A stretch of 60,034 nt of DNA from Nitrospinaceae bacterium (lineage in GTDB: Bacteria > Nitrospinota > Nitrospinia > Nitrospinales > VA-1). The notes under the pieces are model-generated. The model was not told where the DNA came from and ran no database searches. It saw nothing but the letters and a program-made list of their open reading frames with translations. The stretch spans positions 1 to 60,034 of the forward strand of contig JAJDBG010000043.1 in the NCBI GenBank assembly GCA_029261475.1, given 5' to 3'. A program made the position numbers and the translations under genes. Positions 45,683-54,735 of the stretch are shown piece by piece. Every line of letters begins with the position of its first letter. Within the stretch, counting starts at the first letter, position 1.

Positions 45683-46998
45683 TGCAGAGGTTTTCCTTCG
45701 GCTGGCGCAGGTTTGAGTGGCATGAGTGGTTCTCCGATCAATTTTTCAACATCTGCAACGGCAATATGGTAGCTCGCTAGAGAATCTATGTATTGTTGCT
45801 TTGCGGTAAAGAATGTTTTTTGGCTGTCAAGAAATTCCAGGAATCCGAATTTCCCAAAACGGTAGCCTTCGCTAACGCCATCGAAAACCCGTTGCGCCGA
45901 TGGTAAAATTTCCGATTGCAGGGTGTTTGCCCGTGAATAGGCGAGAACAAGGTTTTGATACGCATCCATAAAGGTTTGGTTCATTTCAACTTCAGCCGAG
46001 CGTTTCTCCTCCTGGATCTGCGAGAGATTGTGCTGGGCTTCTGCAATGCCACCCTGATTCCTGTTGAAAAATTGCAGCGGAATGGAGAACCCCAAAGTCA
46101 CCGTATTGTCATCGGTTTGCTCCAATCGGCGGTAACCCCCGGATAGTGTGATATTGGGAATGCTTTTGGAACGCTCCTGCTCAACTTCCGCCTGACGCTG
46201 TTTCATCGCGCTCTTCCAGAGCTTGAAAGAGGGGGTTTGCAGAATCTTGGGTTGCAGTGTTTCGATAGGAGGTGCGGGAGAAATTTTGAACAGGTCGCCA
46301 AGAACCTTATCAAATCCCGGGTTAGCATCTCCCCAGGTACGAGAAAGTTGTCTTTTTGCTTGTTCCAGAGCCTGCTTTTTATTTTCTAATGTGATTTTAA
46401 AATTGGAGAGGGCGACCTTTGCCTTGATTTGTTCGATGGCCGCGACTTTCCCTGCCTTGACCCTTTCAGAGACAGCTTCATAAAATCTGTTTCCAAGTTC
46501 GATCAGGTCTTCTGCCAAAGAGACGCTGTGTTGCATCTTCAGAACATTGACAAAGGCTTTGTGTACGCTCATCAATACTTCTAGACGTTTGTTGTCGTAG
46601 TCCCAACCTGCAAGCTCTTCAGCGGCTTTGCCAACATTTATCCTGGCAGAACGTTTTCCTCCAAGTTCTATCAATTGTCCAAATAGCACATTTGTTTCGG
46701 AGCCACGCAATCCACCAAAAGATCCAGAACCAAAGGCATTTCCGACCTGAATGTCGAGAGTGGGGTTGGGAAACAAGCTGGACTGTAAAGTTCGAGCCGA
46801 CCGCGCACGTTTCTCCAGGGAAAAGGCTGATAATATTGGATTTTTGAGCAAGGCTCGGGCATCGGCTTCTTGCAGACTTAGATCGTTGGATCTTTTTTTT
46901 TCGATATGGAGTGTCCCATCTGGCTCGGCGGATACGTAAGAAAACGATGCCATGCCAAGAAAAGATGCGAAACTCCATAAAATGAAAAATCGTTTCAT
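45679..46998 (-). CDS. czcC: outer-membrane efflux protein, CzcC/TolC type
   Basis: A 439-residue outer-membrane channel subunit with a signal peptide (MKRFFILWSFASFLGMASFS, cleaved near VSA-EPD) and two OEP repeats, each with long helices (for example SLEKRARSARTLQSSLFPNP and IPNITLSGGYRRLEQTDDNT). The second half repeats the first: QAEVEQERSK...QRQAEV. The ATG at 46998 begins the signal peptide; a GTG three codons upstream is an alternative. Overlaps czcB by 4 bases. Completes the CzcCBA pump. Confidence 0.9.
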   Translation of the reverse strand: MKRFFILWSFASFLGMASFSYVSAEPDGTLHIEKKRSNDLSLQEADARALLKNPILSAFSLEKRARSARTLQSSLFPNPTLDIQVGNAFGSGSFGGLRGSETNVLFGQLIELGGKRSARINVGKAAEELAGWDYDNKRLEVLMSVHKAFVNVLKMQHSVSLAEDLIELGNRFYEAVSERVKAGKVAAIEQIKAKVALSNFKITLENKKQALEQAKRQLSRTWGDANPGFDKVLGDLFKISPAPPIETLQPKILQTPSFKLWKSAMKQRQAEVEQERSKSIPNITLSGGYRRLEQTDDNTVTLGFSIPLQFFNRNQGGIAEAQHNLSQIQEEKRSAEVEMNQTFMDAYQNLVLAYSRANTLQSEILPSAQRVFDGVSEGYRFGKFGFLEFLDSQKTFFTAKQQYIDSLASYHIAVADVEKLIGEPLMPLKPAPAEGKPLQ

Positions 46999-47105
46999 GG
47001 TTTGCACGTGTAATAAATGAATCGGCGTTTACTTGTAAAATTGGCTCCTCACAGATTGCTGTGGGATATTTTCAAGCGGAATTCGACTGCTGTGTATTGC
47101 TGGGA

Positions 47106-47579
47106 TTAGATTGAGGGTACTAAAGGGGGGGATCGTTCCTGTACTTGTTGCCTGTCCAGTGAATGCCGGTGATCAGGGAAATGGGCAGGGAACCACGAGG
47201 CTTTGGGAATAGGATTGAATTTATGAATCGAAAAATTGGATACCAGCTTTAAAACTGTGTGCGATTTTTGCGGCTCCAGGGTTTTATTATTGGGCTGAAT
47301 ATCAGGCTGATCTCCATCCGATGCGATAGGGTGGTGCGGATGGTGATGGTCGGAATCTTCACTATGAGACGAAGCACTATGATCCGAAGTTTGATGGACA
47401 ATGTTCTCTATGGTCAGTGAGTGATAATGCCCTTTATGCTGGTGTGGCGTGAGCTGGTCCGTATGCGCATGAGTTATTTCTGGATGATAATGGTAATAGG
47501 GCAACAGCAGAAACTGAATTCCTATCACAAGGGTCATCGCGACCAGACTCATCCTGAAATTTTGAATGTGTTTGCGCAT
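47106..47579 (-). CDS. histidine-rich secreted protein heading the czc operon
   Basis: A 157-residue protein with a signal-anchor (MSLVAMTLVIGIQFLLLPYY) followed by a strikingly His-rich segment: HYHPEITHAHTDQLTPHQHK, then SHSEDSDHHHPHHPIASDGD. Its 3' end is 107 bases before the czcC start, so it is the first gene of the operon. Short His-rich periplasmic proteins (CzcI/CzcE-like roles) accompany metal pumps and may bind Zn or Co and pass it on or buffer it; this is inference. The C-terminal third is not His-rich and ends in PRSPPLVPSI-like residues. Confidence 0.75.
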   Translation of the reverse strand: MRKHIQNFRMSLVAMTLVIGIQFLLLPYYHYHPEITHAHTDQLTPHQHKGHYHSLTIENIVHQTSDHSASSHSEDSDHHHPHHPIASDGDQPDIQPNNKTLEPQKSHTVLKLVSNFSIHKFNPIPKASWFPAHFPDHRHSLDRQQVQERSPPLVPSI

Positions 47580-47881
47580 AATTCCGTTCGTAAAATTGAA
47601 AGCTACTTACAGTATCGGCTTTTGATTCCAATAATATAATTAATATTCATGTTATTGGACAACTTATTTCATAGTGTTAGGATAGCTTACCGTTTGCATT
47701 GAGGTTTGTCGAGAACGGTTTTAAATCTTGTATTCAAGCCCAATTTGTTTTACAAATTATTAAAGAGTGTCTCTCCAAGTTTATTTTTGGCCTAGCCATC
47801 CCTTGCAAAATTGGGGCCGTGTTATTGTGCTAAATCACTTATTATTTGAGATACTTCCCCTCCTTTAAATACGTTGAGATC

Positions 47882-49780
47882 ATGAATGATCCCCAAAATT
47901 TAGCCCCCTCTGCCGATACGGGTTCGCGTATCCAGATACTGCCCGATGATTTGTCCAATCAGATAGCCGCAGGCGAGGTGGTGGAGCGTCCCGCTTCAGT
48001 GGTCAAAGAGTTGGTAGAAAACTCAATCGATGCTGGGGCGAAGAAAATCATCATTGAGATTGAAAAAGGCGGCAAAGATTTGATCCGTGTTGATGACGAC
48101 GGTTGCGGCATGTCCTGGGAAGATGCGGAGCTGGCTTTTTCCCGGCACGCAACAAGCAAGATATCGACTCAGGAGGATTTAGAACGTATCAACACCTTTG
48201 GTTTTCGTGGAGAGGCCCTTCCCAGTATCGGGTCAGTGGCCAAGGTTCGACTCACCAGTTCTCTGGATGAGAATCGAGGCGGCAAACTGGTGGCTATTGA
48301 GGCTGGAAAGTTGCAAACCACCCGACAGATTGGGCGGCCCCAGGGGACTATGATCGAAGTTCGTCACTTGTTTTTTAACACTCCCGCGCGGCGAAAGTTT
48401 CTGAAAGGTGACAGCACCGAGTTTTCGCACATTGCGCAGGGGGTGACGCAACAGGCACTGGCTCGCCCTGAAATTCATTTTAGCTTGATTCATAACGGGC
48501 GCAGTATCATCAACACAGCCCCTACGGAGCAGTTATTGTACCGCATTGCAGAATTGTTCGGCTCTGAACTTGCGGGTGAACTGGTCCCTGTAAATGCGTC
48601 TGCTGGAGATTATCATTTGAGTGGTTTTGTTTCAAATCCAGTTTACACACGCTCGAACCGAACCAATCAATACGTTTATGTGAACGGTCGTCTGGTGCGA
48701 GACAAGGTCATTCAGCATGCGACGCAGTTGGGTTATAGCTATCTGCTTCCCAAAGGCCAACATCCGGTGATATTTCTTTTTTTAACTATGGACCCGGCTT
48801 TGGTGGATGTGAATGTACATCCCTCCAAGGCAGAAGTGCGTTTTGCATTCCAAAATGAAGTGCATCGCTTCGTCAGTCAATCCGTACGTTCAGCTCTTTC
48901 CGAGAGTGGCAAACAACTCCCACTTGAATCGCCACAGAGAGAAGAAGTGGGAGATAGGGGACAAGCTGAGTACCGACAGAACGAGCAAGGGCAGAGCGCA
49001 CAAACTTCAATGGGGCGAGCTACTGATTCCAATGATTATGGAAATCGGCCCGAATCCTTGATTCCCTTTGCACGCGAAAAATTTGGGGATGTGCAAAAGT
49101 CTCTGTCTGCACTCTATGGAGGACTTGGGACTCAGCCTGCGCCTGTGGGTAGCCCCGGTATGGATTCGGCGCATATTTTTGAGAAGGCGGGGACGCCTAT
49201 TTCGGAGTTGATGTATTCAGAATTTGAACCCATCGGCCAGCTGGAAAATTCTTTCATCATCATGCAGGGGAAGAGAGGCGTTTTACTGGTCGATCAGCAC
49301 ATTGCTCACGAGCGTGTCTTGTACGAACGCTTTCGTGAGGCGGCAAAGGATAAAAGGGTAGACGTTCAGCAATTATTGTTTCCAGAATCCTTGGAATTCT
49401 CGCCGAGCGAGGCGCAAATTCTGGGCGATCAACTGGAACTTTTGAAAGGTCTTGGGCTTGAACTGGAGCCTTTTGGCGAAAATGGATTCCTCTTACGTTC
49501 GGTCCCGGCAATTTTGAAGAACGTGGATTACAGTCAGGTGATCCGTGAAATCCTGGAATTGACAGACGGAAGTGCCTTGCAGAAAAAATACGATGAACTT
49601 TTGATCATGATGGCCTGTAAAAGCGCGATCAAGATCAATCATCCAATGGATTTTGACCAAATGCGCAAACTGATTTCAGATTTGGAAAAAACAGAGATGC
49701 CGTATACCTGTCCCCATGGCAGACCCATCTCCCTGTTGTTTGACATGAACGATATTCTGAAACGTTTCCTGCGGAAATGA
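47882..49780 (+). CDS. mutL: DNA mismatch repair protein MutL
   Basis: The 632-residue matchmaker of mismatch repair, and a nicking endonuclease in this type. N-terminal GHKL ATPase: NQIAAGEVVERPASVVKELV, DDGCGMSWEDAELAF, and NTFGFRGEALPSIGSV. The C-terminal endonuclease signature DQHIAHERVLYE (the family form is DQHAxxExxxxE), MACKSAIKIN, and the Zn-linked CPHGRPISLL are all present, so it is an endonuclease-competent MutL as in bacteria lacking MutH. The ATG at 47882 is preferred over a TTG 12 codons upstream. The 47580-47881 gap, shared with the czc operon, holds no other gene. Confidence 0.95.
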   Translation: MNDPQNLAPSADTGSRIQILPDDLSNQIAAGEVVERPASVVKELVENSIDAGAKKIIIEIEKGGKDLIRVDDDGCGMSWEDAELAFSRHATSKISTQEDLERINTFGFRGEALPSIGSVAKVRLTSSLDENRGGKLVAIEAGKLQTTRQIGRPQGTMIEVRHLFFNTPARRKFLKGDSTEFSHIAQGVTQQALARPEIHFSLIHNGRSIINTAPTEQLLYRIAELFGSELAGELVPVNASAGDYHLSGFVSNPVYTRSNRTNQYVYVNGRLVRDKVIQHATQLGYSYLLPKGQHPVIFLFLTMDPALVDVNVHPSKAEVRFAFQNEVHRFVSQSVRSALSESGKQLPLESPQREEVGDRGQAEYRQNEQGQSAQTSMGRATDSNDYGNRPESLIPFAREKFGDVQKSLSALYGGLGTQPAPVGSPGMDSAHIFEKAGTPISELMYSEFEPIGQLENSFIIMQGKRGVLLVDQHIAHERVLYERFREAAKDKRVDVQQLLFPESLEFSPSEAQILGDQLELLKGLGLELEPFGENGFLLRSVPAILKNVDYSQVIREILELTDGSALQKKYDELLIMMACKSAIKINHPMDFDQMRKLISDLEKTEMPYTCPHGRPISLLFDMNDILKRFLRK

Positions 49781-49870
49781 GCAGTTTTTACAGCTATCCT
49801 GAAATCGTTACCAACGATAATATTTGTTGCCTACTTTTGCCCGATAGCCAATTTTTGGGTAACTGACAGA

Positions 49871-50167
49871 CTATTTTGAGCGCAGGCCTTTCCAAGTGAG
49901 GGTCACGTCGCCTTTTTTGATGCGCATTTGACAGCCGAGTCGCATACCGGCTTCTAGGTCTTCGGGAAACAGGTAGTCGCGTTCTTCTTCTGACGGACGA
50001 GAGCAATTTTTCATGCCATCCAGTACCGTCAATTCGCAGACACCGCAGGTGCCTTCGGTGCAACCGAAGGATAGGGACACATCGACTTCTTCGCAGGCTT
50101 CTATGAGTGGAACGCCGTCTTCTAATTCGTGGGTGATTTTGTCGGGTTTAAAAAATACCTTGGCCAT
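49871..50167 (-). CDS. 2Fe-2S ferredoxin
   Basis: A 98-residue plant-type ferredoxin: the cluster-binding loop GCTEGTCGVCELTV (two cysteines of the CxxxxCxxC type, where the family has C-x4-C-x2-C) and the distal Cys in GMRLGCQMRI. Carries electrons to an unknown enzyme. It is 44 bases downstream of the dnaJ-type gene on the same strand. Confidence 0.88.
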   Translation of the reverse strand: MAKVFFKPDKITHELEDGVPLIEACEEVDVSLSFGCTEGTCGVCELTVLDGMKNCSRPSEEERDYLFPEDLEAGMRLGCQMRIKKGDVTLTWKGLRSK

Positions 50168-50211
50168 TTTTTCTTTGTCCTCAATCTATTAGATTCTGGT
50201 AGAAGCGGGGG

Positions 50212-51114
50212 TTAAAGTCCGCTTTCTTTGAGTTGTTGCACCAGATTGGTTTGTTCTTCGTTCAGTTCTTTAGGGATTTTGATGATGATTTGTACGAGTT
50301 GGTCGCCAAAAGTATTTGCTTTCTTTTTTGGAATCCCTTTATTTTTGAGTCGTAACTTGGAATGACTCTGTGTTCCAGCAGGGATTTTCATCATGATCTC
50401 TCCATTCAGGGTCGGTATGCTCATTGATGTCCCCAAAAGGGCCTCGAACAGACTGATTTCCTTTTCCATGACGATATTATAGCCATCGCGTTTGAATACG
50501 GGATGGGGTTGAATCTGCACTCTGAGCATCAAATCCCCAGGTTGTCCATTTGGAACAGGGCTTGGAAGTCCTTTTCCACCGAGGCGAATGGTTTTCCCGT
50601 TTTCAATGCCTGCGGGAACTCTAAAACTTGTTTCTTCGCGGGTTCCGCGCCGATTGATTGCTACGATCTTTTTTGCACCGAGTGCTGCCTCTTCGAAGCT
50701 GATCTGGAGATCTTGCTTGAGGTCGCCTCCACGGGTGGTGTAGAAGCTGTTTCCGCCTGCACCCCCGCCTCTTCGCCTGGAAAAGTAATCTTCCAAGCCG
50801 GAAAAGGGGTTATTGCCGCTAAACCCACCTCCAAATTGTTGAAAGGTAGAGGCAAAATCGAAATCCCGAAAGACCTCTTCTTGAGAAAATCGTTGGTTGA
50901 ATCCCTCTTGTCCATAATTATCGTACTCGCGGCGTTTTTTCTCGTCGCTCAATACCGCGTAGGCTTCGCTTAGGTTTTTAAACTTTTCTTCTACGGCAGG
51001 ATTATCTTTATTGCGATCGGGGTGATATTTGAGCGCAAGTTGTCGATAAGCTTTCTTGATATCATCTGCAGAAGTTTTACGGTCTACGCCTAAAGTTGAA
51101 TAATAATCACTCAT
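50212..51114 (-). CDS. class II DnaJ co-chaperone (CbpA/DnaJB type)
   Basis: A 300-residue DnaJ protein: a J domain (1-68) with the HPD motif in [13 protein letters not shown], a Gly/Phe-rich region (about 95-130), and the C-terminal substrate-binding domains ([18 protein letters not shown] and [12 protein letters not shown]). The zinc-finger cysteines of class I DnaJ are absent, so it is type II. It stimulates DnaK ATPase. No dnaK or grpE is in the window, so it is a secondary J protein. Confidence 0.92.
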   Translation of the reverse strand: MSDYYSTLGVDRKTSADDIKKAYRQLALKYHPDRNKDNPAVEEKFKNLSEAYAVLSDEKKRREYDNYGQEGFNQRFSQEEVFRDFDFASTFQQFGGGFSGNNPFSGLEDYFSRRRGGGAGGNSFYTTRGGDLKQDLQISFEEAALGAKKIVAINRRGTREETSFRVPAGIENGKTIRLGGKGLPSPVPNGQPGDLMLRVQIQPHPVFKRDGYNIVMEKEISLFEALLGTSMSIPTLNGEIMMKIPAGTQSHSKLRLKNKGIPKKKANTFGDQLVQIIIKIPKELNEEQTNLVQQLKESGL

Positions 51115-51196
51115 ATTTATAAACTATTGAAAAATAAGGGTTTTTATTTTAATATGCCTTAACAAAGGCTGTTTGTATATATATGGAATCGAAAAC

Positions 51197-52036
51197 ATGA
51201 AAAATCCAGCTAGAAACCTGATTTTTTTTACGGTTCTCCTTTTTTGTGCTTGTGCGCAGGTGCAAAATTTGACTTTGATGTCTGAGGAGCCCCCCGTGAA
51301 GGGATCGGAACCGACTGTTGAGGAAGTTTATACATGGTTTCCGCCAAGTCAAGAGAAGTTACAGGCACGTAAGCTTCGCCAGCAACATCTAGATTCGATT
51401 GAGGTAGAAGTTTCGCAACTATATCTCAACCATGAAAACAATATAAAATTGGCGAATCGATTCGAGGATCGTGTAGATCCTTGGGCTCCTGCTATCTCGA
51501 ATTGGGAAAGTCGTGTTCAACAAGAAATAGTCCTGCAGGAAAAACGCGGCGAGTCGGCGGGGAGAATACTCGACAGTGTGAAAAAAGAGATGGCAGTGGT
51601 TGACCAAAAGTTGGAAGATTTTAAAAAGGTCCCGCCAAAATCTGGATTTTCTTATAATGACTATGTAGTCGCGGTAGGTTTCTTTCGTGACGGAAAATAT
51701 AAAGAGAGCATTGATACTTTTAAGAAGGTGTTGGCGCAAAGACCACCTTTGGCCTTAATGGATAATATTCACTTTGCTATCAGTTCCTCTTATTACCATC
51801 TTAAGGAATACAAGAAAACAGTTTTTCATCTGGATAAAATCATTAAAAAATACCCAGAGGGTGACAAATGGCATATGTCTTACGTCATGCTGGGTCTTGC
51901 TTATAATGCTTTGGGGCAGAAGAGTCAGGCCATTTACGGATTGGAAGAGGTTTTAAAGAAAAACCCACCGACGCAAATTATAAAATTAGTCAACCGGTTG
52001 AGGAAATTAATAGATGTCGAACCCGCTGAAAGTTAA
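51197..52036 (+). CDS. TPR lipoprotein, paralogue of the 2752 gene
   Basis: The ATG at 51197 starts a lipoprotein signal peptide (MKNPARNLIFFTVLLFCACA, lipobox FCAC). A charged, coiled-coil-like region (about 55-150) is followed by TPR repeats (about 160-265) very similar to those of the 2752-3720 protein: both have DNI-F-I-S-YY-L, KYP-G, MLGL-Y and GQ-S-A in the same order. So the two are paralogues, although the N-terminal parts differ. The redoxin gene overlaps its 3' end by 23 bases, giving an operon. Possibly part of envelope assembly; inference. Confidence 0.76.
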   Translation: MKNPARNLIFFTVLLFCACAQVQNLTLMSEEPPVKGSEPTVEEVYTWFPPSQEKLQARKLRQQHLDSIEVEVSQLYLNHENNIKLANRFEDRVDPWAPAISNWESRVQQEIVLQEKRGESAGRILDSVKKEMAVVDQKLEDFKKVPPKSGFSYNDYVVAVGFFRDGKYKESIDTFKKVLAQRPPLALMDNIHFAISSSYYHLKEYKKTVFHLDKIIKKYPEGDKWHMSYVMLGLAYNALGQKSQAIYGLEEVLKKNPPTQIIKLVNRLRKLIDVEPAES

Positions 52037-52679
52037 TCATCCCGCACCAGAATTGCAAATCGATTCATGGGTGCAGGGAGAAGCTGGAACGTTGGAGCAG
52101 GAGAAGGGCAAGGTGGTATTGATCGAAGTGTTTCAGGTCAACTGCCCGGGATGTTTTATTGGCGGATTGCCTGAGGCAATCGCTGTATACGAGAAGTTTC
52201 AATCTGCTCCGTTGACCGTATGGGGGCTTGCTACGGCGTTTGAAGATCACGATAAAAATTCCATTGAGAATCTAAAAAAACTGTTAACTAGGGGAGAAGT
52301 TGTTGGCGATACCCTTGCTGAACTTGGACGTAGAAACCTCTTGAATTTTGATCGATTGATTTACTCTATTCCTTTTCCTGTAGCATGGGATAAGGTTGTT
52401 CCAGCGAAGGTGAAAATAGACGATGAGGCGGTAAAAAAAATCATAGATCGAGACATTCCTCAGTTTGAAAAATTAGCTCCAGAAATGAAAAAATCAGTTA
52501 TAGAGCAAGTGGAATCGTATCTTCTCAAAAAAACTCATACCGCTCATACCTTTGAGACTTATCAACTGCGTGGCACACCATCGGCTATATTGATAGACAA
52601 GAAAGGTAATTTGCGAGAGTGCTTGTTTGGTTCCAGTCTTGAATTGGAAGAAAAAGTTAGCCGCTTGCTGGATGAGTGA
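52014..52679 (+). CDS. thioredoxin-fold protein with CPGC motif (TlpA-like)
   Basis: A 221-residue protein of the TlpA/AhpC-TSA type. The redox motif is VNCPGCF in VVLIEVFQVNCPGCFIGG, and the cis-Pro strand is RGTPSAILIDKKGNLRE. An insertion of about 70 helical residues lies between them. No signal peptide is seen, so it may be cytoplasmic, unless the preceding gene's context indicates export in another way. It starts inside the last 23 bases of the TPR lipoprotein gene. A thiol reductase or oxidase role is likely; the partner is unknown. Confidence 0.82.
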   Translation: MSNPLKVNHPAPELQIDSWVQGEAGTLEQEKGKVVLIEVFQVNCPGCFIGGLPEAIAVYEKFQSAPLTVWGLATAFEDHDKNSIENLKKLLTRGEVVGDTLAELGRRNLLNFDRLIYSIPFPVAWDKVVPAKVKIDDEAVKKIIDRDIPQFEKLAPEMKKSVIEQVESYLLKKTHTAHTFETYQLRGTPSAILIDKKGNLRECLFGSSLELEEKVSRLLDE

Positions 52680-52730
52680 AGTTGTGGCTTTGGTTGACGA
52701 CCTCCTTTGTAAAACGAAAATCCACACAGT

Positions 52731-53603
52731 ATGAATGAAAATTCGATAGTTTACGTCAACTCAGAATTTGTTCCTCTGAGCCAGGCTAAAATTTCGATCA
52801 TGGATCGCGGGTTTCTCTATGGAGACGGGCTTTTTGAAACCTTGCGTGCTTATGATGGTCAAGTTTTCAAGCTGAATGAACATCTCGCACGCATGGGCCA
52901 CTCTGCCAATGCGCTTAAGATACCCATTCCCATGGAACTTGTGGAATTGGGACGTGTCGTTCAAACCTTGCTCGAAAAAAATAATCTGAAAGATGCAATC
53001 GTTCGCATCACCTTAACGCGGGGTGTCAGCGATCACGGTATTTTGATAGAGGACAGCTCACCCACACTTGTCCTCTTTGCCCGTCCTATAGGTGAATCCC
53101 TGCAATGTTATGAAACGGGCGTTTCTATTGTTCTTGTCCCAGGGGTGACCTCTGCGTTGCCGGGTATATCACAGGGGATCAAGTCCTGCAATTTTCTATC
53201 ACAAATATTATTACGCGAAAATGCGCGTCAAAAAGGGGCTTTTGAAGCCATTGCTTTGAGTGATGATAATTTGTTGACTGAAGGAAGTGTCAGCAATGTT
53301 TTTCTGGTAAAAGATGGCATCTTGAAAACACCTGCGTTGACTTCTTGTATTCTGCCCGGTATCACGAGGCAGACGATTCTTGAAATTGCGTCTGCTCATA
53401 AAATTGAATGTATGGAAACGGAGTTGATGGCCCCGTCTCTGTATTCGGCCGACGAGGTATTCATCGTAAATACGGGATGGGAAATCATGCCAGTGCTTGA
53501 GGTTGATGGCAGGCGCATCGGTTCGGATGTTCCTGGTCTTTTGACCCGACGCATACATTTCTATTATCGCAAAATCATTGAAGCTTTAAACGATCCATGC
53601 TAG
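52731..53603 (+). CDS. class IV aminotransferase (PabC/IlvE/Dat family)
   Basis: A 290-residue PLP enzyme of fold type IV. The opening SQAKISIMDRGFLYGDGLFE and TLRAYDGQVFKLNEH are typical, the PLP Lys is in GIKSCNFLSQILL, and the cofactor phosphate is bound by LLTEGSVSNVFLVKDG and CILPGITRQTILE. The GDGLFETLR form resembles both aminodeoxychorismate lyase (PabC) and D-alanine/branched-chain aminotransferases; the presence of an RxH-type loop would be needed to decide, and I cannot decide it here. It lies 51 bases after the redoxin gene. Confidence 0.85.
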   Translation: MNENSIVYVNSEFVPLSQAKISIMDRGFLYGDGLFETLRAYDGQVFKLNEHLARMGHSANALKIPIPMELVELGRVVQTLLEKNNLKDAIVRITLTRGVSDHGILIEDSSPTLVLFARPIGESLQCYETGVSIVLVPGVTSALPGISQGIKSCNFLSQILLRENARQKGAFEAIALSDDNLLTEGSVSNVFLVKDGILKTPALTSCILPGITRQTILEIASAHKIECMETELMAPSLYSADEVFIVNTGWEIMPVLEVDGRRIGSDVPGLLTRRIHFYYRKIIEALNDPC

Positions 53604-53735
53604 TTTTTCATACATTAAAACCAGACTTCCTTTTAAGTGCTTGCCTGAATCAGTTCTAATTTAAAAGGATGTAGCCTCTCATGAGGAATAGTGTTGACTT
53701 GTGAGATCCAATAATTTGAAGAGAGAATTGACGAT

Positions 53736-54164
53736 ATGACAGATTCTGAGCAATATATTGAGGAGTCCAGCGGACCGATTACCGACACAAAATCAGGTTT
53801 GCAGTGGCTCCCCAAAGATTCAAAGCAAGACCTCGGTGATTGGAAGAATGTTGATGAAATCAACGCCTATATCAGAATAATGAGGCAGGTTTACGCAGGC
53901 GGATGCAACGATTGGCGTATGCCTACTACTAAAGAAGCCCTTACTTTGTTCAATAAAAAAGTGGTGCAAAAGGATTTTGAGGGCAAGGATATTTATATTT
54001 CGCCTCTTTTCGTAGTCAGTTGCGCCTATAAAATGTGGACGAGTGATATCAACGACGAAGGTAAGTTTTGCTGTCTGAATTTAAGAACGGGTGAGAAAGA
54101 ATATGTGGATAAGGACGAAAGGGAAAACAATTCAACCCGGCTTGTGAGGGTTAAATCTCGTTGA
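53736..54164 (+). CDS. DUF1566 (Lcl C-terminal-like) domain protein
   Basis: A 142-residue soluble protein: ITDTKSGLQWLPKDSKQDLG, GGCNDWRMPTTKEALTL, and the later YKMWTSDINDEGKFCCLNLR are the core of DUF1566 (the family reads '...DTxTGLMWxxx...DWRLPTxxEL...xWSS'). Usually found in secreted or surface proteins, but no signal peptide is present here. It is convergent with the next gene, 9 bases away. No function is known. Confidence 0.85.
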   Translation: MTDSEQYIEESSGPITDTKSGLQWLPKDSKQDLGDWKNVDEINAYIRIMRQVYAGGCNDWRMPTTKEALTLFNKKVVQKDFEGKDIYISPLFVVSCAYKMWTSDINDEGKFCCLNLRTGEKEYVDKDERENNSTRLVRVKSR

Positions 54165-54173
54165 TTCCAGTTT

Positions 54174-54587
54174 TTAGGTTGCTTCGTTGACTGATTGCAT
54201 ATTCATAAAGGTTCGCAAAAATTTGTCTGTATTCATTTCCGCTAAACCTTTTTCATGAAAATCAGCGTCCTTAAATATTTTATCGACAGTGCCTTCACCG
54301 GAAGGATTCACTGCAAGAATATCGGCGTGCTTTGTATTGTCGAAACCGTTAAAAAGGGTTCCTGCAATTTCAGCAGGTGCCGATAGGGAAATGCACCTTC
54401 CCAAGCGAATCGATTTGGAATCATCTTTCCAATCAACAAATAGATGTTCGTTGTCAACCCGTGTTTCGGGCTCAACATCCATTTCCGAACCCAAAAGAAA
54501 TATTTTTTGATCTATTCTAACCGCGTAGACAGGTTTGAAAGTACCTTTGATCCAAACCTTCCCCTTGTCCGCTATGTGTTGGGTCAT
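54174..54587 (-). CDS. hypothetical protein
   Basis: A 137-residue soluble protein, MTQHIADKGKVWIKGTFKPV..., not recognised. The first 60 residues are beta-rich (VWIKGTFKPVYAVRIDQKIF, EHLFVDWKDD), and the C-terminal part contains NPSGEGTVDKIFKDADF. It has no good Shine-Dalgarno and lies convergent to the DUF1566 gene. Evidence for reality is its clean reading frame and lack of overlap with another gene. Confidence 0.5.
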   Translation of the reverse strand: MTQHIADKGKVWIKGTFKPVYAVRIDQKIFLLGSEMDVEPETRVDNEHLFVDWKDDSKSIRLGRCISLSAPAEIAGTLFNGFDNTKHADILAVNPSGEGTVDKIFKDADFHEKGLAEMNTDKFLRTFMNMQSVNEAT

Positions 54588-54735
54588 CGTTATAATGAGA
54601 GTTAAATTGTTTTAGAATTTACACTATACTATTTCAGCTATGTAGATTTTACAATTGAGTTTGGTTTGTGGCTATTTATTTTAAAACATAGAGCCTCTTT
54701 CCAGCGGCCTGCGGATATAAAGTGACCGAACAGTT

